DNA of 5,660 nt from Anaerolineae bacterium (GTDB lineage: Bacteria > Chloroflexota > Anaerolineae > J102): positions 1 through 5,660 of the forward strand of contig JALSPL010000019.1 in assembly GCA_026985975.1 (NCBI GenBank), read 5' to 3'. The translations under genes were made by a program, and so were the position numbers. This document shows positions 1 to 4,952 of this stretch, piece after piece (the first letter of the stretch is position 1; the number at the start of each line of letters is the position of its first letter). The notes under the pieces were generated by a model. That model saw only the letters and a program-made list of their open reading frames with translations. It had not been told where the DNA came from and searched no databases.

Positions 1-308
1 GCGCCGGCGGGCAGAAAAACCGCTCCGCCGCCCGCCGAAGCGGCGTCATCGATGGCGTTCTGGATAGCAGGGCGATCATCGACGTCATCATCGGGGATAG
101 CGCCATAATCGGCCACATTCTTGACGATGGGGAATTCGGGAATGCCGCCCGGAATGCCGGGCGACCAGTCTGTGCGGCGATCGGGCGGGATGATTTCGTT
201 GACGGAGCCGGGATCAGCGTAGACGAACGCCGTTGTCAGGAGTATCGAAAAGCTGATGAGGAAAATCAAAAACCAGGCGAGCGTTCGGGGTGATCGGGCG
301 TTCGACAT
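1..308 (-). CDS. Secreted pectate-lyase-like beta-helix protein, N-terminal part (cut by window edge)
   Basis: Partial gene: 102 codons are visible from ATG at 308-306 and the frame is still open at base 1. A GGAGG Shine-Dalgarno (314-318) lies 5 nt before the ATG and fixes the start. Residues ~10-31 are a hydrophobic segment (LAWFLIFLISFSILLTTAF) ending in VYA-DP, a likely Sec signal peptide with cleavage near residue 31. Residues 61-102 contain NVADYGAIPDD, DDRPAIQNAIDDAA and GGGAVFLPAG. This is the typical opening of the Pectate_lyase_3 / GH28-like right-handed beta-helix family (established knowledge). The product is therefore probably an exported polysaccharide-binding or -degrading protein. 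Catalytic residues lie outside the window, so lyase, hydrolase or non-enzymatic roles cannot be separated. The gene has its own long leader and candidate promoter and is separated from prfB by a terminator. Confidence 0.85.
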   Translation of the reverse strand, partial: MSNARSPRTLAWFLIFLISFSILLTTAFVYADPGSVNEIIPPDRRTDWSPGIPGGIPEFPIVKNVADYGAIPDDDVDDRPAIQNAIDDAASAGGGAVFLPAG

Positions 309-363
309 GACAACCTCCGGGCGGGCGAAAAGCAGGATGCAAGTAAAGGATGCTGGTAAATTG

Positions 364-395
364 AGAACGCAGCCAGGGCGAGATGGCTGCGTTCT
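364..395 (-). other. Strong 12-bp hairpin in the leader of the beta-helix gene
   Basis: The arms AGAACGCAGCCA (364-375) and TGGCTGCGTTCT (384-395) are perfectly complementary around an 8-nt loop. The hairpin ends about 55 nt upstream of the ATG at 308. No T-run follows on either strand, so it is not a standard intrinsic terminator. If transcribed it would be a very stable element of the 5' UTR. A role in mRNA stability or regulation is inference. Confidence 0.6.
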
Positions 396-441
396 GCTTG
401 CGAGAGTGTGTATTTTCAGCGGATCGCGAGGTTGTTTCTTT

Positions 442-479
442 GCATCACGCCAGATTGTGCATCCGTCTCTGCGTGATGC
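442..479 (-). other. Second leader hairpin, 9-bp perfect inverted repeat
   Basis: GCATCACGC (442-450) and GCGTGATGC (471-479) form a perfect 9-bp stem around a 20-nt loop. It lies between the predicted transcription start (~524) and the 364-395 hairpin, so both would be in one ~215-nt leader of the beta-helix gene. It could also be a protein-binding inverted repeat. The sequence alone does not decide. Confidence 0.45.
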
Positions 480-530
480 GACAAATTGCGATAGGCTGAT
501 GGTCCTTTGTCAGGTGGCATTGATAAAACC

Positions 531-573
531 AGTATAACAAATTTCCGCGCCTGATTTCATGTCGTAAACGACA
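531..573 (-). promoter_or_regulatory. Candidate extended -10 promoter with operator-like palindrome for the beta-helix gene
   Basis: On the minus strand, TGTTATACT (539-531) matches an extended -10 (TGn plus TATACT). There is no good -35. The predicted start is near 524. A perfect-arm palindrome, TGTCGT-AA-ACGACA (560-573), is centred about 42 nt upstream of that start, where a class II activator normally binds. A weak -35 plus a site at about -42 fits an activator-dependent promoter. The regulator is unknown. Confidence 0.4.
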
Positions 574-626
574 GTCATGGCATCCAAAATGGGGAAAAGG
601 CCTCTCTCGTCCCCATAGTTACAAAA

Positions 627-735
627 GGGTGCGTCCTAAATAAGGCGCTTTAGCGTCTTTCAGCTATGAGCCTGGGTCTATCAGCCCCAGGCGGAGGCGG
701 CGGATATTAACATCCAACTGAAATAGGACACACCC
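627..735. mobile_element. 109-bp MITE-like element with 9-bp target site duplication
   Basis: The left end GGGTGCGTCCTA and the reverse complement of the right end, GGGTGTGTCCTA, match at 11 of 12 positions, with weaker similarity over the next 6. Immediately outside both ends is the identical 9-mer GTTACAAAA (618-626 and 736-744), a target site duplication. There is no room for a transposase, so this would be non-autonomous. Inside are a perfect 7-bp hairpin GCCTGGG/CCCAGGC (670-676, 686-692) and a small CGC-TTTA-GCG hairpin (646-655). A 9-bp duplication is typical of IS1- and IS4-type elements, but I cannot assign the parent family. The right duplication overlaps the A-run (T-tract) of the prfB terminator, so it inserted at the terminator tail. 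Confidence 0.75.
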
Positions 736-740
736 GTTAC

Positions 741-775
741 AAAAAAATCCCCCTCTCGGAATGAACCGGAGGGGG
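741..775 (-). terminator. Rho-independent terminator of prfB
   Basis: Read on the minus strand, CCCCCTC-CGG (775-766) pairs with CCG-a-GAGGGGG (759-749). This gives a 10-bp GC-rich stem with one bulged A, loop TTCATT, followed by A and seven T (748-741). It starts 25 nt after the prfB stop codon and insulates prfB from the beta-helix gene downstream. Confidence 0.9.
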
Positions 776-800
776 AGGCAGGAGGGAAAGCGTGAGTGGT

Positions 801-1923
801 TTATGCCGGCCCGATCACCGACTCGCCTTTTCCGATCTGCATCTTCAGCCAGGCGTCGATGAAGGGATCGAGATCCCCGTCCAGCACTGCGTTGGCGTTG
901 CCCGTTTCGTAGCCCGTGCGCTCATCCTTCACCATCTGATACGGATGCAGCACATAATTGCGGATGCGCGTGCCAAAGCCCGGCTTGACGAACTTGCCCC
1001 GCATCGCCGCTTCGCGGGCGTGCTTCTTTTCCAACTCCATTTGATACAAACGCGCCTTGAGTATCTTCATCGCGGTTTCGCGGTTCTGGGTCTGGCTGCG
1101 TTCGTTCTGGCAGGTGACCACCATGCCCGTGGGCAGATGCGTCAGTCGCACAGCCGTGGCGTTCTTTTGCACGTTCTGGCCGCCAGCCCCGCCGGAGAGA
1201 AAAACGTCGATCTTGATGTCGTTGGGATGCACCTCGATTTCGATGTCATCATCCAGGATGGGCAGCACCTCCACCTTGGCGAAGGAGGTGTGGCGGCGGG
1301 CGCCCGAATCGAAGGGACTGATGCGCACCAGTCGGTGGTTGCCCTTTTCACCCTTGAGATAGCCATACGCATACGGCCCCTTGATCTCGATGGTGGCGCT
1401 CTTGATGCCAGCCTCGTCACCGGGCATTCTGTCGGTGATGGTGACTTTGTAGCCATGGCGCTCCGCCCAGCGCAGATACATCCGCAGCAGCATCTCCGCC
1501 CAATCCTGGGCCTCGGTGCCGCCCTCACCGGCGTGGATGCTGAGGATGGCGTCATTGGCGTCGTGTTCGCCCGAAAGCGCCAGCAACAACTCCCGCTTGT
1601 CTATCTCCTCTTTCAGCGCGCGTGCCTCCTCATCCAGCTCCGCCACAGACGCTTCATCGCCCTCCATCTCCGCCATCTCATAGAGCTCAAGCGCGTCCTG
1701 CACCCGCTCAGATAGCTCCTCCCAGCCCTTGATCAAATCCCGCAGAGTGGAGACGCGGCGCATGGTGGCCTGCGCCTTTTTTTGATCCGACCAGAAATTG
1801 GGATCTGATGTCGCTTTTTCCAGCTCTGCCAGCTCTTTTAATCGGGTAGGCCAGTCAAAGCCGCCCCCGGATTGTCTGGAGGCGCTGCTCCAGGGATTGT
1901 AACAAATTCAGCGTATCGCTCAT
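801..1923 (-). CDS. prfB: Peptide chain release factor 2, expressed through programmed +1 frameshift
   Basis: RF2 recognises UAA and UGA stop codons in the ribosomal A site and triggers peptidyl-tRNA hydrolysis. Translation starts at ATG 1923-1921, six nt after AAGGAG (1930-1935), and reads 22 codons to an in-frame TGA (1857-1855). Skipping one base (T1857) joins it to the 351-codon frame 1856-801, giving 373 aa against about 365 in E. coli. Diagnostic residues in the joined numbering are the SPF stop-recognition tripeptide at 202-204 (RISPFDSG), which separates RF2 from RF1 (PxT), and the catalytic GGQ at 247-249 (SGGAGGQN). The segment just after the shift (DWPTRLKELAELEK, then DPNFWSDQKKAQ) is the expected RF2 N-terminal helix, confirming that ATG 1763 is internal and not the true start. 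The gene lies downstream of ftsY and ends at a strong terminator. Confidence 0.97.
1855..1870 (-). promoter_or_regulatory. RF2 programmed +1 frameshift site
   Basis: The minus strand reads CGG GGG CGG CTT TGA C. This has the same architecture as the E. coli site (AGG GGG TAT CTT TGA C): a G-rich Shine-Dalgarno-like stretch, a 3-nt spacer, the slippery CTT, and a UGA stop followed by C, a poor termination context. When RF2 is scarce the ribosome pauses at UGA and slips +1, making full-length RF2 (established autoregulation). CGGGGG replaces AGGGGG, so pairing to the anti-SD needs a G-U pair. Confidence 0.96.
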
Positions 1924-2029
1924 CGTGCACTCCTTGCAGGTGAATTATTAATCATTAATCATCGATTGTTGGCTCCCCCGAAAAAGGGGAAATCAGCAAC
2001 GACGGTCGGGGAAATAGCGAAAATGCTAG

Positions 2030-2058
2030 GGTTTCAGCCAAATTTCCTTGGTGAAACC
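2030..2058 (-). other. Central conserved stem-loop of the repeat, copy C
   Basis: On the minus strand GGTTTC (2058-2053) pairs with GAAACC (2035-2030). Inside it CCAA pairs with TTGG around a 6-nt loop. The inner pairs differ from copy B (GCCA/TGGC) yet remain complementary, which suggests that the fold, not only the sequence, is kept. Confidence 0.55.
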
Positions 2059-2085
2059 TCGATGTTTCTCTTTGCGGCCTGGTAA

Positions 2086-2110
2086 CTTTGCGTGAGGCAA
2101 AGCTTTTTTT
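2086..2110 (+). terminator. Terminator-like hairpin at the edge of repeat copy C, plus strand
   Basis: CTTTGC (2086-2091) pairs with GCAAAG (2097-2102) around loop GTGAG, followed by C and seven T (2104-2110). It is a short but well-formed intrinsic terminator for plus-strand transcripts. No plus-strand gene ends here, so its effect would be on antisense transcription into ftsY. Confidence 0.5.
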
Positions 2111-2117
2111 AGTTGAT

Positions 2118-3083
2118 CTATTGTTGATCATGTTCCATCAGGGATTCGACGAACACCCATGGATCGAACTCGGCGAGATCATCAATGCCCTCGCCCGTGC
2201 CCACGAATCGCACCGGCACGCCCAGGCGGTCGGCGATGGCGATGACCACGCCGCCCTTGGCTGTGTTATCCAGCTTGGTCAGCACCACGCCCGTCACGCC
2301 CACGCTTTGCCCGAATTTCTCGGCCTGGGTGATGGCGTTCTGGCCCGTAGTGGCGTCCAGCACCAGCAGCACCTCGTGGGGCGCTTTATGCACCTGCCGC
2401 TGGGCCACATTGCGGATTTTCTCCATCTCTTTCATCAGATTGTAGTTGGTGTGCAGGCGTCCGGCCGTATCGATGAAGAGAATATCCGCGTCGCGGGATT
2501 GCTGGCTGGCCCGAATCGCGTCGTACACCACCGCCCCGGGATCGCCGCCCGGTTTGTGAGCGATGACGGAAACGCCCGCCCGTTCGCCCCATATCTTCAG
2601 TTGGTCGATGGCCGCAGCGCGGAATGTGTCGGCTGCGGCCAGCACCACGCGTTTGCCTTTCGTGCGATAATACTTGGCCAGCTTGCCGATGGTCGTCGTC
2701 TTGCCCGAGCCGTTGACGCCAACAATCAGCACCACCGTTAGCAGTCGGTTGGGATTGTCGATATCCAGCGGCGGCGCCTCCGCTTGCAACATACGCACCA
2801 TCTCCTCCTGCAAAATCTGGTAGGCGTCCGACGTTTTTTTGACGCCTTCGGCGCGCACGCGCTCACGGGTGGCCTCCACCAGCTTGATGGTGCTCTCCAC
2901 CCCCACATCGCCCATGATCAAAATCTCTTCCAGCTCCTCCCACAGATCTTCGGTGATCTCATTGGCCTGGAAGAGCGTTCCCAGACGGCCCAGCACGCCG
3001 CCGCGGGTTTTATTCAGGCTTTTGTCAATTTTCTGTTGATCTTCGACGTCGACTTTCGCGCGACGAAAGGGATTGAAGGGCAC
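2118..3083 (-). CDS. ftsY: Signal recognition particle receptor FtsY (SRP GTPase, NG domain)
   Basis: FtsY docks the SRP-ribosome-nascent chain at the membrane translocon through GTP-dependent pairing with Ffh. With the GTG start at 3083-3081 the protein has 321 aa: a very short A region, the N-domain four-helix bundle (~20-90), then the G domain. Motifs are G1 GVNGSGKTT 122-130, DTFRAAA 152-158, G3 DTAGR 205-209, G4 TKLD 269-272, GTGE 295-298 and DDLAEFD 301-307. GTG is chosen because GAGGT (3093-3097) precedes it and because an upstream in-frame TTG (3143) lies between a -10-like box and its predicted start. The starting NPFRR is basic and suits membrane contact. The stop TAG is formed partly by the inserted repeat; without it the frame would run five codons further (SMIND) to a TAA only 24 nt from prfB. 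The short A region is usual outside the enterobacteria. Confidence 0.95.
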   Translation of the reverse strand: MPFNPFRRAKVDVEDQQKIDKSLNKTRGGVLGRLGTLFQANEITEDLWEELEEILIMGDVGVESTIKLVEATRERVRAEGVKKTSDAYQILQEEMVRMLQAEAPPLDIDNPNRLLTVVLIVGVNGSGKTTTIGKLAKYYRTKGKRVVLAAADTFRAAAIDQLKIWGERAGVSVIAHKPGGDPGAVVYDAIRASQQSRDADILFIDTAGRLHTNYNLMKEMEKIRNVAQRQVHKAPHEVLLVLDATTGQNAITQAEKFGQSVGVTGVVLTKLDNTAKGGVVIAIADRLGVPVRFVGTGEGIDDLAEFDPWVFVESLMEHDQQ

Positions 3084-3092
3084 GGGATTTTT

Positions 3093-3097
3093 ACCTC
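3093..3097 (-). promoter_or_regulatory. Ribosome binding site deciding the ftsY GTG start
   Basis: GAGGT on the minus strand, 9 nt from the GTG at 3083. It is the only SD-like sequence near the possible starts and favours the 321-aa product over the longer TTG-initiated frame. Confidence 0.55.
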
Positions 3098-3145
3098 GGT
3101 CGGGAATGGAATCAATGCAGGAAATGGCGTTGCCGCCAATCAAAC

Positions 3146-3175
3146 ATTATACCCAGTTTGTCCCTGGGGCGGTAA
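3146..3175 (-). promoter_or_regulatory. Candidate sigma70-type promoter of ftsY
   Basis: A perfect -10 TATAAT at 3151-3146, with a weak -35 (TTACCG, 3175-3170) at 18-bp spacing. The predicted start is near 3139, which gives a ~56-nt leader to the GTG at 3083 and excludes the TTG at 3143. It lies just downstream of the L,D-transpeptidase terminator, so ftsY is likely an independent transcription unit. Confidence 0.5.
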
Positions 3176-3243
3176 TCTGAGAGCATTGAAAAAAGAGCGT
3201 CTCCGCGCGGAGCGCGGGCTGCCCATCCGTCATTCTCTCAGAT
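3175..3243. repeat. 9-bp inverted repeat enclosing the L,D-transpeptidase terminator
   Basis: ATCTGAGAG (3175-3183) and CTCTCAGAT (3235-3243) are perfectly complementary and enclose the terminator hairpin with a 51-nt interior. The immediate flanks CGGTA and CGGAA agree at four of five positions. Either an extended 3'-end structure or a small decayed insertion; not decidable here. Confidence 0.5.
3189..3215 (-). terminator. Rho-independent terminator of the L,D-transpeptidase gene
   Basis: On the minus strand GCG-CTCC (3215-3209) pairs with GGAG-a-CGC (3204-3197), loop GCGC, one bulged A, followed by TC and six T (3194-3189). It begins 46 nt after the stop codon at 3262. Confidence 0.85.
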
Positions 3244-3261
3244 CGGAACAACGCTCCCCGC

Positions 3262-4239
3262 TCAGCGTTTGATGATCACTCTGGTGCCGATATCCGCCCA
3301 TTTCCACAGAGTTTCGGCCGCTTTGTCGTTGAGCATCACGCAGCCATACGTGATGGGCGTGCCCACCAGGCCCGCCCAGGTGCGCCTGCCCGTTTTCGCA
3401 TTCCACGGCAGACCATGAATGCCGTTTTCGACGGGCCCGGACCAGTAAATTCCCATCCACCAGGGCATCCAGATATTCCAGGTGGAGCCATAAGCCTTGC
3501 GCAGCTTGCTCTGCACCCGGAATTTCCCGACCTTGGTGGAATTGTTGCGCCCGGTGGAACAGCGCCAGGTGTTCAGAAGCTTATCGCCCTCATAGCGCCA
3601 ACAGCGCTGCTCCGAAATATCCACGACGATTTTTTTCTGCCCCCGGGGCTTTGGCTTTTTGATGGCGTCAGGATTGCCCGAGATCAGCAGTTTTTGGCCC
3701 ACTCGCAGCAGTGAAACATTCTTGATGCCGTTCAGCCTGGCGATCTGGGCGACCGTGACGCCATAACGTCGGGCGATTTGGGTCAATGTCTCGCCGCGAC
3801 GCACCACGTGCGTAATGGTCTTGCTTCCGCCCTGATTGTTATCGTTCTTAGTTGGGATTTTCAATCGCTGTCCCACAAAGATGATGCTGCCGCGCAGCCC
3901 GTTGGCCTGCTGAATGGCGGCGACGCTAACGCCTTTTTTTGCTGCGATCTTCAGCAGCGTATCGCCCCGGCGCACCACATAGATATTGCTGCCCGGGGCG
4001 GATGTTCCCGGACGGATGACCAGTCGCTGTCCGGTGTAAATGCGATTGGCGTTGCGTAGATGATTCACGCGCATCAATTGCGCCACGGTTACGCCGTATT
4101 GCCTGGCGATCTGAGATAAGGTTTCACCCCGTTGCACCGTGTGAATGACGGGACCGCTGCTGGCGTGAGCTGCCGTCGGCATCAACAGCGCCAGCACAAA
4201 GGCCAGCGATGAGAAAAGAATGAGCCATCGCACTTTCAT
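3262..4239 (-). CDS. Secreted L,D-transpeptidase (YkuD) with three LysM domains
   Basis: 325 aa. Residues 1-26 are a signal peptide (MKVRW, hydrophobic LILFSSLAFVLALL, then AHA-SS). Three LysM peptidoglycan-binding repeats follow: ~32-76 (HTVQRGETLSQIARQYGV), ~86-129 (YVVRRGDTLLKIAAKKGV) and ~143-187 (HVVRRGETLTQIARRYGV). A basic linker (IKKPKPRGQKK) leads to a YkuD domain at ~203-325. Its catalytic signature is present as IHG (His275) and TYGCV (Cys300), with Tyr in place of the more usual His before Gly-Cys. The family makes 3-3 peptide cross-links, or attaches proteins, in the cell wall (established). Cys213 and Cys227 are extra cysteines. The start ATG has no strong SD (an AGGG about 12 nt upstream), but the signal peptide supports it. 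The gene has its own promoter candidate and a terminator. Confidence 0.93.
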   Translation of the reverse strand: MKVRWLILFSSLAFVLALLMPTAAHASSGPVIHTVQRGETLSQIARQYGVTVAQLMRVNHLRNANRIYTGQRLVIRPGTSAPGSNIYVVRRGDTLLKIAAKKGVSVAAIQQANGLRGSIIFVGQRLKIPTKNDNNQGGSKTITHVVRRGETLTQIARRYGVTVAQIARLNGIKNVSLLRVGQKLLISGNPDAIKKPKPRGQKKIVVDISEQRCWRYEGDKLLNTWRCSTGRNNSTKVGKFRVQSKLRKAYGSTWNIWMPWWMGIYWSGPVENGIHGLPWNAKTGRRTWAGLVGTPITYGCVMLNDKAAETLWKWADIGTRVIIKR

Positions 4240-4292
4240 AGGAGAATACGCCCTGGATGATGAGATAGAGAGATGATGAAAATATCTATCCC

Positions 4293-4321
4293 ATTTTATA
4301 GGAGTATTTTCAAATTTGCAA
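4293..4321 (-). promoter_or_regulatory. Candidate promoter of the L,D-transpeptidase gene
   Basis: On the minus strand, -35 TTGCAA (4321-4316, 4 of 6) and -10 TAAAAT (4298-4293, 5 of 6) with 17-bp spacing. The predicted start is near 4286, a ~47-nt leader. It lies between the repeat copy A and the gene, so the repeat did not disrupt it. An overlapping TTGAAA could serve as an alternative -35, with a poorer -10. Confidence 0.5.
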
Positions 4322-4343
4322 GGAGGAATGATTACATAAAGTT

Positions 4344-4496
4344 GGACCGACTGAAAAAAAGATTGATCTCACGCAGAGTCACAAAGCCGCAAAGAAAAAT
4401 ACCAGGATTTCGCCAAGGAAAATCGGCTGAAACCCCATCATTTTTGCTGTTTTCTCTGCCGCCGCTGTTGATTCCGACCCTTTTTCAGGGGAGCCG
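4344..4496 (+). mobile_element. 153-bp MITE-like repeat, copy A (3' of the pqqD-like gene)
   Basis: Begins GGACCGACTGAAAAAAAG and ends CTTTTTCAGGGGAGCCG. By eye it is roughly three-quarters or more identical to copy B over its full length. It is flanked on both sides by AAGTT (4339-4343 and 4497-4501), a target duplication. The inner terminal inverted repeat is CTGAAAAA/TTTTTCAG. It contains three octamers related to NCGCAAAG (4371-4394), the central stem-loop (4405-4434) and a CCC-T-run-CAGGG hairpin at the right end. The right boundary lies 13 nt from the pqqD-like stop, the duplication itself 8 nt. No coding capacity. Confidence 0.82.
4354..4381 (-). terminator. Terminator-like hairpin in repeat copy A, downstream of the pqqD-like gene
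   Basis: On the minus strand TGACTC (4381-4376) pairs with GAG-a-TCA (4370-4364, one bulge), loop TGCGT, followed by ATC and seven T (4360-4354). The stem uses different bases from copies B and C at the same place. Short stem, so modest confidence. It would end transcripts from the pqqD-like gene about 130 nt after its stop. Confidence 0.4.
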
Positions 4497-4509
4497 AAGT
4501 TGAACGCTG

Positions 4510-4800
4510 TCAATGATACAGGGCGATCAAATCTTCCTCCAGCAGTTGCCCGGCTAAGGCTAGCACATCAGGCCGGGTAATGGCGGGATCGACATCGTAG
4601 GCCTCCGCCAAATCAACGGCGATGTCCGCCAGCGCCGTGTGGCCGTCCAAGCGCTCCCACAAAAAGCTGCCGGTTTCATTCAGCGAAATGTAAGTGCCTG
4701 CGTTGAGGTTGATGATGACCGCCTGATCATCGACGATTTCGAAAGTGGTGTGCGACGCCTGTTTGGGCTTATCCGCCAGTGTGATGGCAACTTTCTTCAT
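4510..4800 (-). CDS. PqqD-like / RiPP recognition element-type small protein
   Basis: 96 aa, a typical PqqD-family length. The recognisable core is AVIINLNAGTYISLNETG (28-44), LWERLDG (47-53), then a helix-rich end with ADIAVDLAEAYDVD and DVLALAGQLLEEDLI, matching the winged-helix fold of PqqD (PF05402). PqqD binds the PqqA precursor peptide and delivers it to the radical SAM enzyme PqqE; homologues serve as RiPP recognition elements (established). Here no precursor peptide, radical SAM enzyme, peptidase or transporter is visible on either side, so PQQ synthesis cannot be claimed. It may be a stand-alone homologue or work with a distant cluster. AGGA (4808-4811) lies 7 nt before the ATG. It is bracketed by repeat copies A and B. 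Confidence 0.85.
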   Translation of the reverse strand: MKKVAITLADKPKQASHTTFEIVDDQAVIINLNAGTYISLNETGSFLWERLDGHTALADIAVDLAEAYDVDPAITRPDVLALAGQLLEEDLIALYH

Positions 4801-4872
4801 GGCTTTGTCCTGGATGATGGTGTGGAGGGAGCGATTTAAAGGTAAGAGGCATTAACACGTTTGGATCGCCTG

Positions 4873-4896
4873 AAAAAAGCTTTGTCTCACGCAAAG
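4873..4896 (-). terminator. Terminator-like hairpin in repeat copy B, downstream of the Nudix gene
   Basis: On the minus strand CTTTG (4896-4892) pairs with CAAAG (4884-4880), loop CGTGAGA, with one further G-C pair possible past a bulge, followed by C and six T (4878-4873). It would stop Nudix transcripts before the pqqD-like gene. The short stem keeps confidence moderate. Confidence 0.45.
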
Positions 4897-4923
4897 GCGC
4901 AAGGACGCAAGGGAAGATATCAA

Positions 4924-4952
4924 GGTTTCGCCAAGGAAAAGTGGCTGAAACC
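4924..4952 (+). other. Central conserved stem-loop of the repeat, copy B
   Basis: GGTTTC (4924-4929) pairs with GAAACC (4947-4952), GCCA (4930-4933) with TGGC (4942-4945), one bulged T, 8-nt loop AGGAAAAG. The same place in copy A (4405-4434) reads GGATTTC-GCC / GGC-t-GAAACC and still folds. CCAAGGAAA and GGCTGAAACCC are identical in all three copies. Confidence 0.55.

Larger units (their letters stand above)
1970..2119 (-). mobile_element. 150-bp MITE-like repeat, copy C (between ftsY and prfB)
   Basis: Read on the minus strand it begins AGATCAACTAAAAAAAGC and ends CCTTTTTTCGGGGGAGCCA, and it aligns along its full length with copies A (4344-4496) and B (4863-5014). It is flanked by the 5-mer ACAAT on the minus strand (2124-2120 and 1969-1965), a target duplication; the flanking match extends to CAACAAT if two more bases are counted. 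It contains the octamer tract, the central stem-loop (2030-2058) and the A-run plus CTTTGC hairpin found in the family. It has the opposite strand orientation to the other two copies. Its first two bases complete the ftsY stop codon. No reading frame of interest. Confidence 0.8.

Noticed and set aside
364..395. Intrinsic terminator
   Set aside because: The stem is strong, but there is no T-run on either strand next to it.
256..537. 93-codon plus-strand frame near the left edge
   Set aside because: It overlaps the real minus-strand signal-peptide region and the two leader hairpins; no SD and no family resemblance.
792..1715. Long open plus-strand frame opposite prfB
   Set aside because: It is the antisense of a certain RF2 gene, has no SD or recognisable domain, and its His/Leu/Arg-rich composition is that of a reverse-complement shadow.
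2088..2741. Long open plus-strand frames opposite ftsY
   Set aside because: Antisense shadows of the conserved GTPase gene; no family resemblance and no ribosome site.
3081..3143. TTG start at 3143 for ftsY
   Set aside because: It sits between the TATAAT box and the predicted transcription start, has no SD, and adds 20 residues not typical of FtsY. GTG 3083 with GAGGT upstream is preferred.
4273..4503. 76-codon plus-strand frame through repeat copy A
   Set aside because: Most of it is the repeat; the homologous frame is not kept open in the same way in copies B and C, so it is not a conserved small protein.
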